A stretch of DNA of 64,000 bases from Doryteuthis pealeii. Lineage: Eukaryota; Mollusca; Cephalopoda; Myopsida; Loliginidae. The stretch is from contig CM042163.1 of assembly GCA_023376005.1 (NCBI GenBank), forward strand, positions 5,170,495-5,234,494, written 5' to 3'. The notes beneath the pieces are model-generated. The model saw only the letters and a program-made list of their open reading frames with translations. It was not told the DNA's origin and searched no databases. Position numbers and translations under genes: made by a program. The first letter of the stretch is position 1, and every line of letters begins with the position of its first letter. Shown here piece by piece: positions 25,380 through 36,639 of this stretch.

Positions 25380-25535
25380 CTGGTACAAGTGAGGAGGAGG
25401 AGAGACTCTTTGTCCGGATGAAGTTGTCAGCAATCTTCTCTATCAGCTGCTCTCATCATTTTTGTCAAACTGACAAGCAATTCTGCTTATGGGCCAGAGA
25501 CATTGGTTACATTTTGGGAATGTAGTTTTCTGTAG
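25380..25535. other. GC-balanced island in AT-rich DNA
   Basis: About 150 bp (from GTGAGGAGGAGGAGAGAC to the ACATTGGTTACATTTTGGG region) has near-balanced composition and no long homopolymers, unlike its surroundings. No reliable frame. It might be a conserved non-coding element or an old repeat. Confidence 0.25.
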
Positions 25536-27080
25536 TGTTGATAGCATCTCAAAAAAACAAAAACAAGGGAAGACACAGACACAAAGAGGGCTTCCTTCAG
25601 TTGATATTGTGGAGTAAAAAAGAAAAAAAAAGAAGTCTGAACTTAATTCTCAAGAATGAAGAACAGATTTATAACCAGAAAACTGAGTTAACATTCAATG
25701 TTGATATATCAAAGAATAGTTAAACTCTAGAGGCATTTTTAAAAAAATTGCTTAAAGGTAAATGAGAAATATTTCAAATGAAAGTTAATGCAAAAGTTTT
25801 TAAAGTGCAGATAATTAAACTAAGTGGCTTTAATATTAAAGTCAAATCTTGAACTTACCAAGTAAGTTTTTTTTCTCAAGTGCTGAGTGTGTGAAGGGCA
25901 AAAAAAGTAGACTTTTCCCAAGTTGTCCCATGGGCAGCAAAATTCCATAGCATCCTTCATTAAACACAAGTTTCATTTTTTTTTTTCCCAAAATACACAA
26001 TGTTGACATGCTGTTGGACTTGAAAGTTGGTCATTTATAAACCAGAATTCCTGTATTTATTTAATTTCTGCTCAAGAAAAAATCTTAAGAGAAATGACAA
26101 AAATGTTACATTAAATTTTCAAATCAGCACATGTGACAATAACATGGACCTGAATTGGTAAACAAAATAATGATAATTAATGCCAAATCTTATTGTAGAT
26201 TTAAAATAATATCAACTTCCTCAATTTGGAGGAAATAAACATGTTGCGAAACATTTAATACTAAAAAAAAAAGGGGCTATGTTATAAGAGTGTACATTCA
26301 AAATTAAAAAGGCCAAATTTGCATACAGAAAACTGTGCTAAGTGCAAAATTCTAAAATGGCACAAATACATTTAAGATTTGAATAGTTATATCAACAATA
26401 TTGATCAAATGATGTAATGATTTAAAAAGAAAAACAATTTTACAAGTGCAACATAGGATGACATTGTATGATGGAATAAATAGATTTCTTTAATGAAAAA
26501 CATTAAAGAAAAATAGAAAATAATTTAAATACTTAACCATTCAGCTAATGTTTCTAAATATGCCTTTTTTTTTTTTTTTTTAAAGAAAAAATATCAAAAG
26601 CCATTTTCAAGAAAGGAAAAAAACTTTTTCCCCAAGCGGTTTTCATTTAATCTGCTAGTATATTTCTGCAAAAATGTTAAATGAAAAAAAAAAAAAAAAA
26701 AAAGGTTAATGTTATTTTGGTGTTTAATGCTTTTAATTCATGAAAAATAAGGCTTAACATTTGAATGAAGAGAGTAAATAAAAATCAAAATGAAGCAACT
26801 CGAAACCCAGTTATGATCGGACAAGCAGACAGACAGCATCAGGTTGTCAAATTGGGGGAGGACAGTGATTTTTTTTTTCCAATATTTTAATGACCAATAA
26901 TTGACATAAATTGCAAAAGTTAAGGTAACCCTTAGAAAAAAGACCCCCCTCTCTCTCCAACTTAAAAAAAAGGGGGTTAAGGAAATTTATTAACAATAAT
27001 TGCTGTCACTGTCTTCTTGTAGAGGAAAAATCTTGCGTGAAATTAAAACCACCTGTTACAAACACACTTCTCTTTTTGCT
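25536..27080. other. AT-rich non-coding stretch
   Basis: Only homopolymers and the 56-bp dispersed repeat at 26,301-26,356. No gene. Confidence 0.5.
26301..26356 (+). repeat. Short dispersed repeat, copy 2
   Basis: Matches 19,121-19,180 with a 3-base deletion. Confidence 0.7.
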
Positions 27081-27124
27081 TTTTGTTAGTGTCTTCTAAC
27101 AGGGAGGAGAAAAATTGACAGAGT

Positions 27125-27300
27125 TTGGACTAATAATGAAATCTTTTTATTAACCACGACAAATACAAGTCCAGGACCAAAGGTGGTCACCGGTCCCATG
27201 ATCACGGCACAGAAGTTATCATGGTCACATGGGGGGGTGCACAATGAAAGCGCTATACAACTTACAGAACAAGATACTAAACGTAATCTAGGCATATCTT
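27125..27300 (-). other. GC-balanced island ending in an AATAAA-like signal
   Basis: On minus, about 150 nt of balanced sequence (with GTGACCATGATAACTTC and GGGACCGGTGACCACC) ends in GTTAATAAAAAGATTTC, a polyadenylation-like hexamer. The 69-codon minus frame has no recognisable domain. It could be a distal 3' end of the HMGB-type transcript, an unrecognised retroelement tail, or a non-coding exon. Confidence 0.25.
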
Positions 27301-29999
27301 TTATATATTCCCAAAGAAAAGTACTGCAACTTTTTATGTGATGAGTACTTATTGCTTCAGAAATTGTATCATTTCAGAAGAAAAAAAAAATGTTCTTTTT
27401 CTTCCTCTTTTACAACCCCTCCCCTTGGTTCTTTAAACCCTCTTAAAAGAGTTAAGTTGGGATTTTAAAGATCCTTTGAAGAAAGTTCACACAAGCAGAA
27501 AAAAAAAACACCTTAAATAAGATGGATAAAATAAAAAGACAAATTATTAAATTTTGGAAGACATTACTGGCTAAAACAAGTACAGGTGAAATTTCACCTG
27601 AAAAAGCTTGGACTTTACTTTCTTTATTAAACTAAGTTTTTTTTTTTTTTTTAAATATTGTGCAAACTAAAAGATTATATTAAATAACAACACGCAGTAG
27701 TAGATTGAATATAGACAGTGTTTAATATGATTTATACTATTGGATCTTAATAATGGCAGTTTGAATAAAAAATAAGATGAGTTTTAAAATATAACTAAAA
27801 GGAATTCTCTGCTCTAATATAGCAAGTGTTTTTTGTTTTGTTTTGATGATGAGGAAATAAGGCAGGCCATGTGGTGAAATCTGCTACAAAAACACAGGAG
27901 TTTTTGGCCATTTAAAGACAGGAAATAAAAGAAATAAGAGAAAATTTCCTTTTTTGTTTTCGTCCAAGCTGTCTAAAGTTCCTTCCATAAAGAGGAACAA
28001 TAAGCACAGTTCAATTTCTCTTAAATAATCCTGATCATCGGAGAGAAAATTTAATTTATTTACTAATTCAACACAAGTTGTAACACTAATAATGACGGAT
28101 CTAGATTTAAAAATCTAAAGTTTAGGAATTTTTTTATTATTTAAACAAACATAAAAATCAGCAGTCGCTAAAAAAATGAAATTAAAAAAGAATTATGGGA
28201 AACAAATTGGCGAATTAAAGAATGTTATTATTTTTCACCCCTGACAAAGTTTCATAAGCTCAAGTGAAAAAATAAATCAATTCCACTTTGAATTGTAAAA
28301 CTCAAAGAATCCCACGTGAAAAGTTTCTCATAAAAAGATGATGGCATAAAGGACTTTTTTTTTCCAAGGTAAATGCTCATCTAATTAAAATTCCAAGCAG
28401 GTCTTTTCAAAAAATTATTTTGGTTGGACACAAGAGGGAAAGTTTGAAAGAGACGAAGAAATGACAAAACACAGGAGGGCCAAGATTTCTGTACATGTTG
28501 ACAAGAAAAGAAATTTTATTTTAATTATTAATGGGAGGATAGAAAAAAGTCTTTGAAGGGAAAAAAAAAAAAAAAAAAAAAAAACCTCAACTTATATTAA
28601 CATTTTCTAACTGATGACAATTGGTACATTATTCGATTTTTTTTTTTTTCATAGAACTTAAAAATAAAAACAATTTAGATTCGTTTAGTGTTAGAGAAAA
28701 GGAAAGAAATTATCTTCTCTAAAAAGTAAAAATAAAATTACTTTTTAGAAGAAAATATTTTCCTTCAAGAAAAAACAGATTCATTTAACAAAAACGAACC
28801 TACTTGATATATATATTTTTTTCATTTTCTTATTTATACAAACTGAAAAATCTTGATTTTCTAAAAGAGGAAGAGGTAGATACTTTTTTTGTAAACACAT
28901 TGGAAAAAAGGAAGAAAAAATTTTTTTTTTCAATTTCTCCTGGAAATAATTTGGCTAGTGTTTCCTTCTTGTATTGCTACCTGACTATATATAGATATTA
29001 TATAAATATATATATAATATATATCCATCGCTATATAATATGTATATATAATGTAGGTAGTAGAAGACACATGGACAGGTGTGTTGACGGAATACAAGAG
29101 CAAGTTACTGGCTGGTGTTCCTTGCAGAAATAATAATAAATCGGACATGATAGAAACACGTTTTTCTCTCCAGGTGGACTAGTAAGTAGTTTTGAAAAAG
29201 CTTTCTTTGATGGCAGAAAGAGAGAGAGAAGAATTAAGTGGTGGTGGTGTTATGTTTATTTTTTTATTATTTTAATATATATATTATATAAATATATATA
29301 TATAAAAAGTTTGTAGACACGTGATGGATGAGTGACTGTAAACGACCAAAAAAATGGGGGGGACAACTTTTTTTTTGAGGGGGGAAGGAGGGATGAAAAG
29401 GAAAAACTAAAAAAAGGCCGAGTAAAAAAAAAAGAAAAAAAAGTGGGGGGGGTCCTTAGGGTTAAAGAGTCTAGAATTAATAATGAAACATGACAAACAA
29501 GTAGTAAATATATACATTGCTACCACAGAGCACATACCTACTGCATGTGGCCATCAAAGGTCAAATAAAAATAAAATAAAACAAACTTTTCCTCAGTAAA
29601 ATAATTAAAAAATAGAAGAAAAAAAGAAAAGAAAAATTCTGAGACATCAAAGGTTTTTTTTCCTCCTGGTTTTAAAAGTTATATATTTTTTTTAATGACA
29701 TTTTAATGACCACATGCAGCAACCAGAGCTTTGAATGAATGAATGAATTATCAATTTTTTTTTTGTTTTAAGATTTTTGGGAGCTTTTTTTTTTCCCCAC
29801 ATTTTTAATGGGATTTTGTTTTTTCGCCATTTACTCTCTAAAAAAATCTCTATATACAGCAGCAAAAACACGGGAAGAAATTTCCGCGTGGGGGGGTAAG
29901 GGGGAAAATTTTTTTTTTTTTTTTTTATTAAACCTTTTTCAAACCTTTTAAATTCTCTCGCTAAAGCCTTTTCTTATTCATCAAATTTTGAGGAATGTG
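27301..29999. other. AT-rich non-coding stretch
   Basis: No gene seen. (TA)n-like patches lie at 28,988-29,050 and 29,275-29,305, and G runs at 29,355-29,450. The 109-codon plus frame at 28,804-29,133 is low-complexity K/F/I/Y and carries no motif. Confidence 0.5.
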
Positions 30000-31379
30000 G
30001 TTAGTGAGAATGATAATTTGAATTGTTTTAAAATGTCTTTTTATTATAATTATTATTATTATTATTTTTTTTTTTTTTTACTAAATATAACATGAAAATT
30101 GAAGAAGTCAGAATTACGGGGGAAATGTTCAACTAACATTAATGACCTAGAAAGATATAACTAATTGTTGTTGTCGTCACTAGCATTAATAATAATAATA
30201 ATAATAAATTGTGGAGAGAGATGAAAGTAGGTAGCAATTAGGTGGGATGGGGGGGGGTTAGAGTCATCAGTGGTAGAAACAGTGCGAGACAAAGGCTGGT
30301 CGGATGTGGAGGCTGCACTTAAAAAAAAAAAAATAAAAAAAAAAAGATGTCCACACCACGGTAGAGGCCTGGAATTAAAAAAAAAAAAAAAAAACAACAA
30401 AAAATATCCACTTTCACTTGTCGGAAAAGTTTCAATTTTTGTAAGTCATTGAAATTTCAAGTGTCCACAAGAAAAGAAAGCGATTCATTTTTTCTTTCTT
30501 TTTTTTTAAACAATTTCCTTCCATAAACTGAAAAATTCGATTGGCCGATTTTTGTCATCTTCCGCATTTTTTTTTTTGTTTTTGTTTTTTTTTGTTTGTC
30601 CCTTTTTCATTCTATTTTCTCCATCTTCTCCTCTCATAAGGGATTTTCATCATATTTTACCATCCTGATCAAGACGGGGTGGTGATGATTGAAGAGGCGG
30701 ATTAAGAAAGAAAAAAAAAGGGGGGGGGGTCTAAAGAAATTCTAAAAGTCAATAAATAAAACATTCTACAAATCTTAAAAGAAAAAGTAATAAATAAAAA
30801 ATAAATTTAAGTTGTATTTAATCCTGAGAAGCAATATGGACATGTAAAAGGAATAAAAAGTAAATAAAGAAAGAAAAACAAATAAATGAGGGAAGTAGAA
30901 ACAAAAATAACAGTGACATGGTTGACAGTACGGGGAGAGGATAGAAAAAACAGAAGGACTTCCATTTGAGAAAGAAGTGAAAAAACAAAATATTTCTTCC
31001 AAAATTTTAAAAAAAAATGAAATATTTTCTTTTCCACTCCTTTTATTTTCCAATAAAAAAAAGGAAAAAAAAAAAGAAAACGAAAAGGGAGAATGAAGAC
31101 GACGACGACTATATTATTTGTTATTGACAAGAAAATAATCTGATAAGAGACCGATTGAAATTTTTTATGGGTATTTCCAGAAGTTAATGTGTCAAAGTGA
31201 ATTTGGGCTGGAGTAAAAATTATTTTTAGTGATGGTGTGGCCGAGAATGAAAAAGGTTTTAGGGTATTTTCTTTTTCTATTAATATATGTGTATGCGTGT
31301 GTGTCAATGTAATGTGTGTGTGTGTAAATTATATTTTTACTGTATGTGTGTGTGTGTGTGTGTGTTTCTCTCCTGTTGT
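30000..31379 (-). other. Probable 3' UTR of the HMGB-type gene
   Basis: Downstream on the minus strand, this stretch is A/T-rich with long homopolymers and no protein frame of its own. A candidate AATAAA on the minus strand lies at 31042-31047, about 335 nt after the stop, and others occur farther on, so the true end cannot be fixed. The overlapping plus-strand frames at 31.2-31.8 kb are antisense shadows of the acidic tail and HMG boxes. Confidence 0.4.
31276..31376. repeat. (TG)n microsatellite in the HMGB 3' UTR
   Basis: Three blocks of TG dinucleotides on plus (CA on the transcript strand) begin directly downstream of the HMGB-type stop codon at 31380. They would be transcribed in its 3' UTR. 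Confidence 0.85.
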
Positions 31380-32057
31380 TCATTCGTCATCGTCTTCGTC
31401 TCCCTCCTCGTCCTCTTCGTCGTCCAGCTCTTCTTCCTCGACATCTTCCCCGTACCCGACCACGCCATCTTCTATCTTTGTTCTTTTCTCCTCCGGACCA
31501 CCGTCAAGCATCACCACTCCTCCTTGTCGCTTTCGATACTCGGCCATCGCAATTTCGTACTTCTTCGCCTCTTCTTGACTTTTTATTTCGAACGGTTTCT
31601 TTTGTTCGTCCGTCATATTTCTCCACTGCTCTCCTGCTTTTCGCAGAATGTCTTTATGATCAAGTTTGCCTTGCATCATTTTCCGGAACTCTGCCAAGAA
31701 TAGGAAATAAGACGTTTGTGGTCGTTTCGGTTTATTCGGATCAACCATATCTTTCCCTTTGTACTGAGCCATCTCACGGTCGTATCGTGCCTTATCCAAG
31801 GCGGCTTTTTCCTCAAATGGCTTTTTTTCCAGGGGAGTAAAATTCCTCCATCTTGCAGAGCATTCTTTGGTAAACTCCGTAACTTTGGTAATTTGGGTCC
31901 CGGCTCTGGCGGCCTGTTCTCTGCAACTGGCCATAAAGTAAAAGTAAGCCGATGTAGACCTCTTGGGTTTGTTGGCGTCATGAGCACGTTTTTTCCTCCT
32001 AGGAGGTTCTACAACGTTCATTCGGCCCATATCTGTATAGGAGTAGTTGCCAAGCAT
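31380..32057 (-). CDS. HMGB/DSP1-type protein with two HMG boxes and an acidic tail
   Basis: A 225-residue uninterrupted frame, intronless across the coding part. Seen: a basic, NLS-like stretch at residues 18-33 (PPRRKKRAHDANKPKR); HMG box A at about 29-99, with NKPKRSTSAYFYF and the core W70/K78-K79-P80-F81; HMG box B at about 108-176, with NKPKRPQTSYFLF, W145 and KKPF at 153-156; a linker; and an acidic tail at 204-225 made almost only of E and D. This order and length match animal HMGB1/2 and insect DSP1 core proteins, which bind and bend DNA without sequence specificity in the nucleus and act in chromatin remodelling and transcription. The first ATG is used; Met10 and Met13 are alternatives because the first ~17 residues lie outside any domain. 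No neighbouring gene is seen. Absence of introns could mean a naturally intronless gene or an expressed retrocopy; the intact frame and promoter-like upstream DNA favour a functional gene. Family assignment is sure, exact orthology is not. Confidence 0.93.
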   Translation of the reverse strand: MLGNYSYTDMGRMNVVEPPRRKKRAHDANKPKRSTSAYFYFMASCREQAARAGTQITKVTEFTKECSARWRNFTPLEKKPFEEKAALDKARYDREMAQYKGKDMVDPNKPKRPQTSYFLFLAEFRKMMQGKLDHKDILRKAGEQWRNMTDEQKKPFEIKSQEEAKKYEIAMAEYRKRQGGVVMLDGGPEEKRTKIEDGVVGYGEDVEEEELDDEEDEEGDEDDDE

Positions 32058-32345
32058 TGTTCCTGTGTATGTTATGTTGGCGGTTTATTTTGCCTACAAG
32101 ATATCACTTATCTCCCTTCGTCGGTCGGGAATTAATGTCGTAAAAACTCGGTAGGTTTCGCAAGTCTCCGTTGGCAACCGTCAACTTCCGTCACTTTCCG
32201 GATACTATTTCGTAAAGAGTCGGTAACTTCCGTTGGTTTCCGGACGTAGCCGAAGTGATGAGATTCCAACGTGCGCCTGCGCACTGCCTTACCTTTTTCG
32301 GTCCCGCCGAGAGAGCAAATGAGCGATGGACGGCTTATATCAGTC
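32058..32345 (-). promoter_or_regulatory. Proximal promoter / 5' UTR of the HMGB-type gene
   Basis: This stretch is CpG-containing and much less AT-rich than the surrounding DNA. Seen: an NRF-1-like palindrome TGCGCCTGCGCA at 32272-32283; repeated ACTTCCG/TTTCCGG blocks at 32183-32200 and 32224-32243 that resemble ETS/GABP sites; and a weak TATA-like GATATAAG on the minus strand near 32340. A good 5' splice-site match (AAG/GTAAGG on minus) lies at 32293/32292, and a weak acceptor (CTTGTAG) ends at 32094, so a ~200-bp intron in the 5' UTR is possible but unproven. The combination is typical of a housekeeping-gene promoter. Confidence 0.55.
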
Positions 32346-32879
32346 GCGTAGAGAGAGGGAGTCAAACTGCGACTCAAGTGAGGGAGTGAGTGAGAGTGCG
32401 TAATGCCTGAGTGAGTGAGGAAGTGAATGAGGAAGGGAGGAGGTGTGCGAGTTGGAGAAGGAGATTGCCTTACAACAAACTTGAACGATGGTAGCTGCAA
32501 GTTAAAAAGTCTCTTTGTTCGCTCTTCTTTGGCGGATTGGCTTTTGGCGATAACTAAATTTATAATGCCGGGATTTTACAGATGGAATTTTTAGGAGTTA
32601 AGTTACGTCCTTGTCGAGTAGATTTCATTCATTACTTCCTCCACCGTGACTGTCGTAGTTTTTAACAAACGAAAATATTATGGCATATTTTGAATAATGT
32701 ATCATTATTATTACATTTTCTTTTTGCTGTTTTGGGGTTTGTTTTTTTTTTTTCACTGGAGTCTAGTTTTAGTTAGAGTTCTTTTTTTTTTTTTTTTTAT
32801 AATCCGAACTGGAAATTCGACTTGGATTTTGACTTCTGTCTATTGTCCGTATTTTTTTTTTTTTTTATGTAATTTTTTT

Positions 32880-33500
32880 TCTTTTGACGTCTACCGACCG
32901 AAGCCCGGCTGTAATGACGAAGATTGTTGGTTGATGAAGGAAGAAGAAGCTGGCTGGTTTATGTGTTGAAGAGATGATGATGGTGGTGGCGGTGTAGTAG
33001 TCAAAAGCAAGCAAGTAGTAGTTAAAAAGAAGCCCAGTGCTGCTGAAGGTGGTGGTAGTACAACAGTGATGGCCGGCTTGCCTCTCTCTCTTTGCTATAG
33101 TCTTGGTGCTAGGGGTGGCAGGAGCAGTGGCTGTGGCAGGAGGAGGTAGAGTTAAGTGAGATAGTAGTAGGGGCAGGCGCTAGCAGCAGGAGCAGCGACC
33201 GAGCCGCTAGGTCCCCCTCTCTCTACACGTCACACTTCGACCTCGCCCCCTCTCTCGCTAGCCCTGCAAGCTGCCTCCTTACTTGATAGTAGCAGAGAAG
33301 CGACAGTGGCGGCCATGGCTCTGGATGCTGGCTGATTTTACCTTACTCTCTTTGCTGCTTGTAATATTATTATTATTGGCCACCGTTGTTGGCTTTATTG
33401 CTGATGATGGTGGTAGAGGCGGCTCTGATATGGGTAGGAGTTGGCTGCTACTAACAGAGCTGAGCTGCTGCTAGGCCTTTCTCACTCACTCCCTCTCACC
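32880..33500. promoter_or_regulatory. GC-richer upstream region, possible distal promoter or non-coding exon
   Basis: About 600 bp of GC-balanced sequence with CpGs, GGT/GTA-type trinucleotide stretches, CT-rich tracts and a CRE-like CACGTCA at 33227-33233. It lies within 0.6-1.4 kb upstream of the HMGB-type start and stands out sharply from the AT-rich DNA on both sides. No reading frame here has recognisable protein features. It may be an alternative first exon or an enhancer of the HMGB gene, or the start of an unseen divergent transcript. The sequence alone does not decide. Confidence 0.35.
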
Positions 33501-33523
33501 TGCGCGCTGTCTTTCTTGCTACT

Positions 33524-33547
33524 TTCTTCTTCTTCTTCTTCTTCTTC
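33524..33547. repeat. (TTC)n microsatellite
   Basis: About eight perfect CTT/TTC triplets lie at the edge of the GC-richer upstream region of the HMGB-type gene. Confidence 0.9.
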
Positions 33548-33679
33548 ACCTAACCCCATGGTTGTCTCTCTCTTTCACATAATCGCCTTCTTTCTTCTTA
33601 TTTTTTTACCTTCCATGAAATCTAGTTTTCAATCTGAACAGCCTATAAAATTTTTAGCTGCTTTTCTCTCTTAATTATA

Positions 33680-34690
33680 AGAATCGGTTGACTTACGAAA
33701 AAGGGATCTTTAATAATGGCCATATATTTGGGGAAAGTAAAATAAGTACTTTTAATTTTTTCTAAAAATAATAGGATAAAAAAACAAAATCCAAACAAAT
33801 GTGATATATGAAAGTGGAGGTAGAAAATCAGATTTTTTTTTTTAAATCGTTTTTCCTATTGGAGAAAAAATGTAAACTACAATTAATGGGGAAATCCTAA
33901 GAATTGACCCCCCCCCTTTTTGTTGATTTTTTTTTAAATTTTTTATTAGGGAAACTACGAAAATAGATTAGGAAATATTTACTTCCTCAAAAACAAAGTT
34001 GTCTTCGGGTCACCAGTGATGATTTAAAAAGGCGAATACGAAAGTTGCTCGCTTCAGTTTTGGGTTGAAGGCAGAAAACTTAACACTAGGTTTACTTTAA
34101 ACTTTATAGGTCTTACTTTAATTTGTATCAATTATAAAAACAAACATTTTATTAATTGGACATTTTTCAGTTCTATAATTGTTTGAAAACAAGTGTTTTG
34201 TTTTTGTTTTTGCCTCCCTACAACTTTTAGCTTGAGCTATTGGTGTGTTAAACTTAAATATCCTGAGGTGACTTAACTTTCTTATGACAGAACTTCGGAA
34301 GCAAAAACTTATTAGTTTTATGGGCTCTTATGTTCACTATTTTTATTGACTTCTTAAAAATGTGTTATTGTTGCTTTTTTTTTTTTAAATTTTAAAAATT
34401 AAAACTTTATATCAAACTAATTTTGGAGGGAAAACAAAACCGGAAATATCAAGAGAAGGTTCTGCGTTCCTCTCCCCTCCAATACCCGGTAATTTGAAAT
34501 TTAAATTCGGCTGAAAAAGTTCTAAATATTTTGTCTACATGAGTAGAACAATGATTAACTTTGAATTTATTTAGTTACAATTTATATGGGTATATATTTT
34601 TATTTGTATTTATATTATTTTTGTGTATCTATGTTTATAGGTATTTATATTTATAGATATTCATTTATATTTATATAAATATTTATATGT
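33680..34690. other. AT-rich non-coding stretch
   Basis: No gene or repeat family recognised. An imperfect TATTTATA-rich patch lies at 34,585-34,695. Confidence 0.5.
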
Positions 34691-34789
34691 ATATTTACCA
34701 ACCTCTCTGCAGCCCTGTTAGCTGAGGCTTTAGACTGCACCTCTGCAGAGGAGTAAGAAATGGGGCCACTTGTTGGCCGTGGGTGGCGA

Positions 34790-35205
34790 CCCGTGACTCT
34801 TAAGGGCGTAATCCTGGTGGATGCGCAATCTATGACATGCAACACTCAACTTAGGTCCTTGATTAGGGTAGAGGGGCGGTCGGCAGGCCCCCTCCGATCA
34901 ATCGGTTGATCACATCAAGTCCTAGCACCTATATGATTGTCCTGACCATACTGCACTTATGGCAAGCCCCAACCTTTTTTTATCATGTCTGAGGATCTTA
35001 GTGTTCTGAGTATGATGTTAAACTCTATCTGATTGTGAGGTTCCAATTCTGGAGCTTTGGGAAATTCATCACCATTACTCCCAGATCCACTCTGGCCCAG
35101 TGTGGTAGTACCTGTTAGGGTCCCATCTGAGTTTTTAAAAATTTGAGTACCCATCAAGAATAAAATGACCCAATGGGTTGACAGGCCATAAAAACCCAAC
35201 CCCTC
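34790..35205 (+). repeat. Unclassified dispersed repeat, ~415 bp, copy A of an inverted pair
   Basis: It contains CTTAAGGGCGTAATCC, TTAGGGTAGAGGGGCGGTC, GTCCTAGCACCTATATGATT, GTATGATGTTAAACTC, GTGGTAGTACCTGTTAGG and ACCCATCAAGAATAAAATGA. The inverse of this order lies at 35,515-35,925, with a SINE between them. A third, shorter copy is at 4,055-4,380. Confidence 0.65.
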
Positions 35206-35224
35206 TGCACACATTAGATGTGAC

Positions 35225-35460
35225 ACAAGGTCAATTTCTTAAGAGTTTTCCTTCTCCTAGACTGGTTGCCTAATCAAGGTTAAAGAACCCAGGCTGTCCT
35301 ACTATGTAGCCATAGCTGGAGGGAGAATAGTTGCATTTATACCTTTCCCAAGGGTATTTAGCGCTATGTAAGATTTAAACACTCATTCAGGATTTGAACT
35401 CAGTTCATCGTATCCATTTCCTACAATAGTGACCATTATGCCACACAGACACACACACAC
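35225..35460 (-). mobile_element. tRNA-derived SINE between inverted repeats
   Basis: Inverse copy of the 14,138-14,400 SINE: AGGATTTGAACTCAG (B box, inverse), CCTTTCCCAAGGGTATTTAG, GGTTAAAGAACCCAGGCTG. It is followed by a CA/TA microsatellite at 35,448-35,490. Confidence 0.65.
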
Positions 35461-35490
35461 ACACACACACATACATATATATATATATTT
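35448..35490. repeat. (CA)n(TA)n microsatellite
   Basis: Pure CA then TA. Confidence 0.9.
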
Positions 35491-35514
35491 GTTTGTTTTT
35501 GCCATATCAGCCAC

Positions 35515-35925
35515 GGTGGGTCATTTAATATCGCCAAAGTTTAGAAGTAAATTCATTCTTAATGGATACTCTTTTTTTTATAAATACATTTTTTCTATTT
35601 AATCCATAGATGAAACCCTAACATGTACTACCACTCCGGGTCAGAGAAAACCTGGGAGCAATGGTGATGAAGGGGTAAACATTCTCCAGAACTGGAACCT
35701 CACCCTCAGATAGTGTTTTTAATGATACCTAGGACATAAAGACTCTCAGACACTGCCTTCTAGCACATATATGATAAAAAGGGTTGGGGGTTGCCATAAG
35801 GGCAGTAGGGTTGAGACAATCATATAGGTGCTAGGACTTGACATGACTAGCTGATTGATCGCCCGTCTACCCTAATTAAGAAGTCATGGAGTGCTCAGCC
35901 ACCGTGGTTCCACCCTTAAGCATCA
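35515..35925 (-). repeat. Unclassified dispersed repeat, copy B of an inverted pair
   Basis: Inverse of the 34,790-35,205 family: GTACTACCACTCCGGGTC, AATCATATAGGTGCTAGGAC, GATCGCCCGTCTACCC, ACCCTTAAGCATC. Divergence from copy A is clear, so this is an old pair rather than a recent hairpin. Confidence 0.65.
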
Positions 35926-35929
35926 TGGT

Positions 35930-36165
35930 ATATAGATATATATATCCCACTCTGGGGACGGATTCCCATGACTCTCCCTCTCTAAGTATCCTTGTTAGTC
36001 ATTTCTCTTGGTAGGTCCTATGTGGGGTATCTAGAATCAACAGAGCTGTTCAATGTTGGTCGACCCATAGTAAAACATTACCTATGAGTTCGTGCTTGCT
36101 CCTACAGTGTGTCTTGTTTGTTTCACCGGGATGGTTTCTGTGATAAGGGGGCCCGTAGCCATACA
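35930..36165. other. Complex non-coding stretch, unclassified
   Basis: GC-balanced sequence containing GGGGACGGATTCCCATG and CACCGGGATGGTTTCTG, probably part of a repeat that I cannot name. No frame with motifs. Confidence 0.35.
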
Positions 36166-36169
36166 GCTG

Positions 36170-36410
36170 CTTCCAGGATTTATTCAGCCAGTAGAGCATC
36201 CACCTATGAACCACAAGGTTCCAGGATTTATACCAACCCTCGTCAACTTAGTGCATGAGTAGTGCAGTTTGGATCTGTGCAGGAGCTGATAGTAGATGTA
36301 GCACTCCACTTAATATGCAAAAGCAATCTCTGGTCTAGCACTAGTGAAAGAGGAATAGACTCCCTCACTGTCTAATACCGACAATAGGACATCCCACCGA
36401 CTTTATTTTT
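36170..36410 (+). mobile_element. tRNA-derived SINE, diverged
   Basis: CAGCCAGTAGAGCATCCACC (A-box region), AAGGTTCCAGGATTTATACC (decayed B box), CGTCAACTTAGTGCATGAG, and CAATCTCTGGTCTAGCACTA near the end. Same family as 15,540-15,806 and 40,045-40,275. Confidence 0.65.
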
Positions 36411-36639
36411 ACTTACATTTTTATATATACTAGTACAAAATAAAAAACGCCCTCCGGGCGATGTAAAAATAGATTTTTTAAACATATTGCCTGAGGGGTG
36501 GGAGTAAAAAATTCAATGTCAGTGAGTTTGTACCCTAAGTAAGTAAAATCATCAAATTCATTAAAGGATTAAAAAATAAAACAATTTGAAATGTAAACTT
36601 TAAATATGTATTAAAATAAAACAATATGTATTAAAACAA

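Noticed and set aside
28804..29133. 109-codon plus frame
   Set aside because: Low-complexity K/F/I/Y sequence from AT-rich DNA and TATATA tracts; no motif.
30161..31307. Minus frames of 79-166 codons downstream of the HMGB-type stop
   Set aside because: F/S/L-rich, homopolymer-driven composition in a probable 3' UTR; no recognisable domain.
31192..32135. Overlapping frames on the plus strand and other minus frames across the HMGB-type gene (113-166 codons)
   Set aside because: They are shadows of the conserved HMGB frame and its acidic GAN-rich tail; none has domain features.
33283..33674. Two plus-strand frames (63 and 77 codons) in the GC-richer region
   Set aside because: Leucine/serine runs come from TTA/CTT repeats; no start context, domain or splice structure supports a protein.
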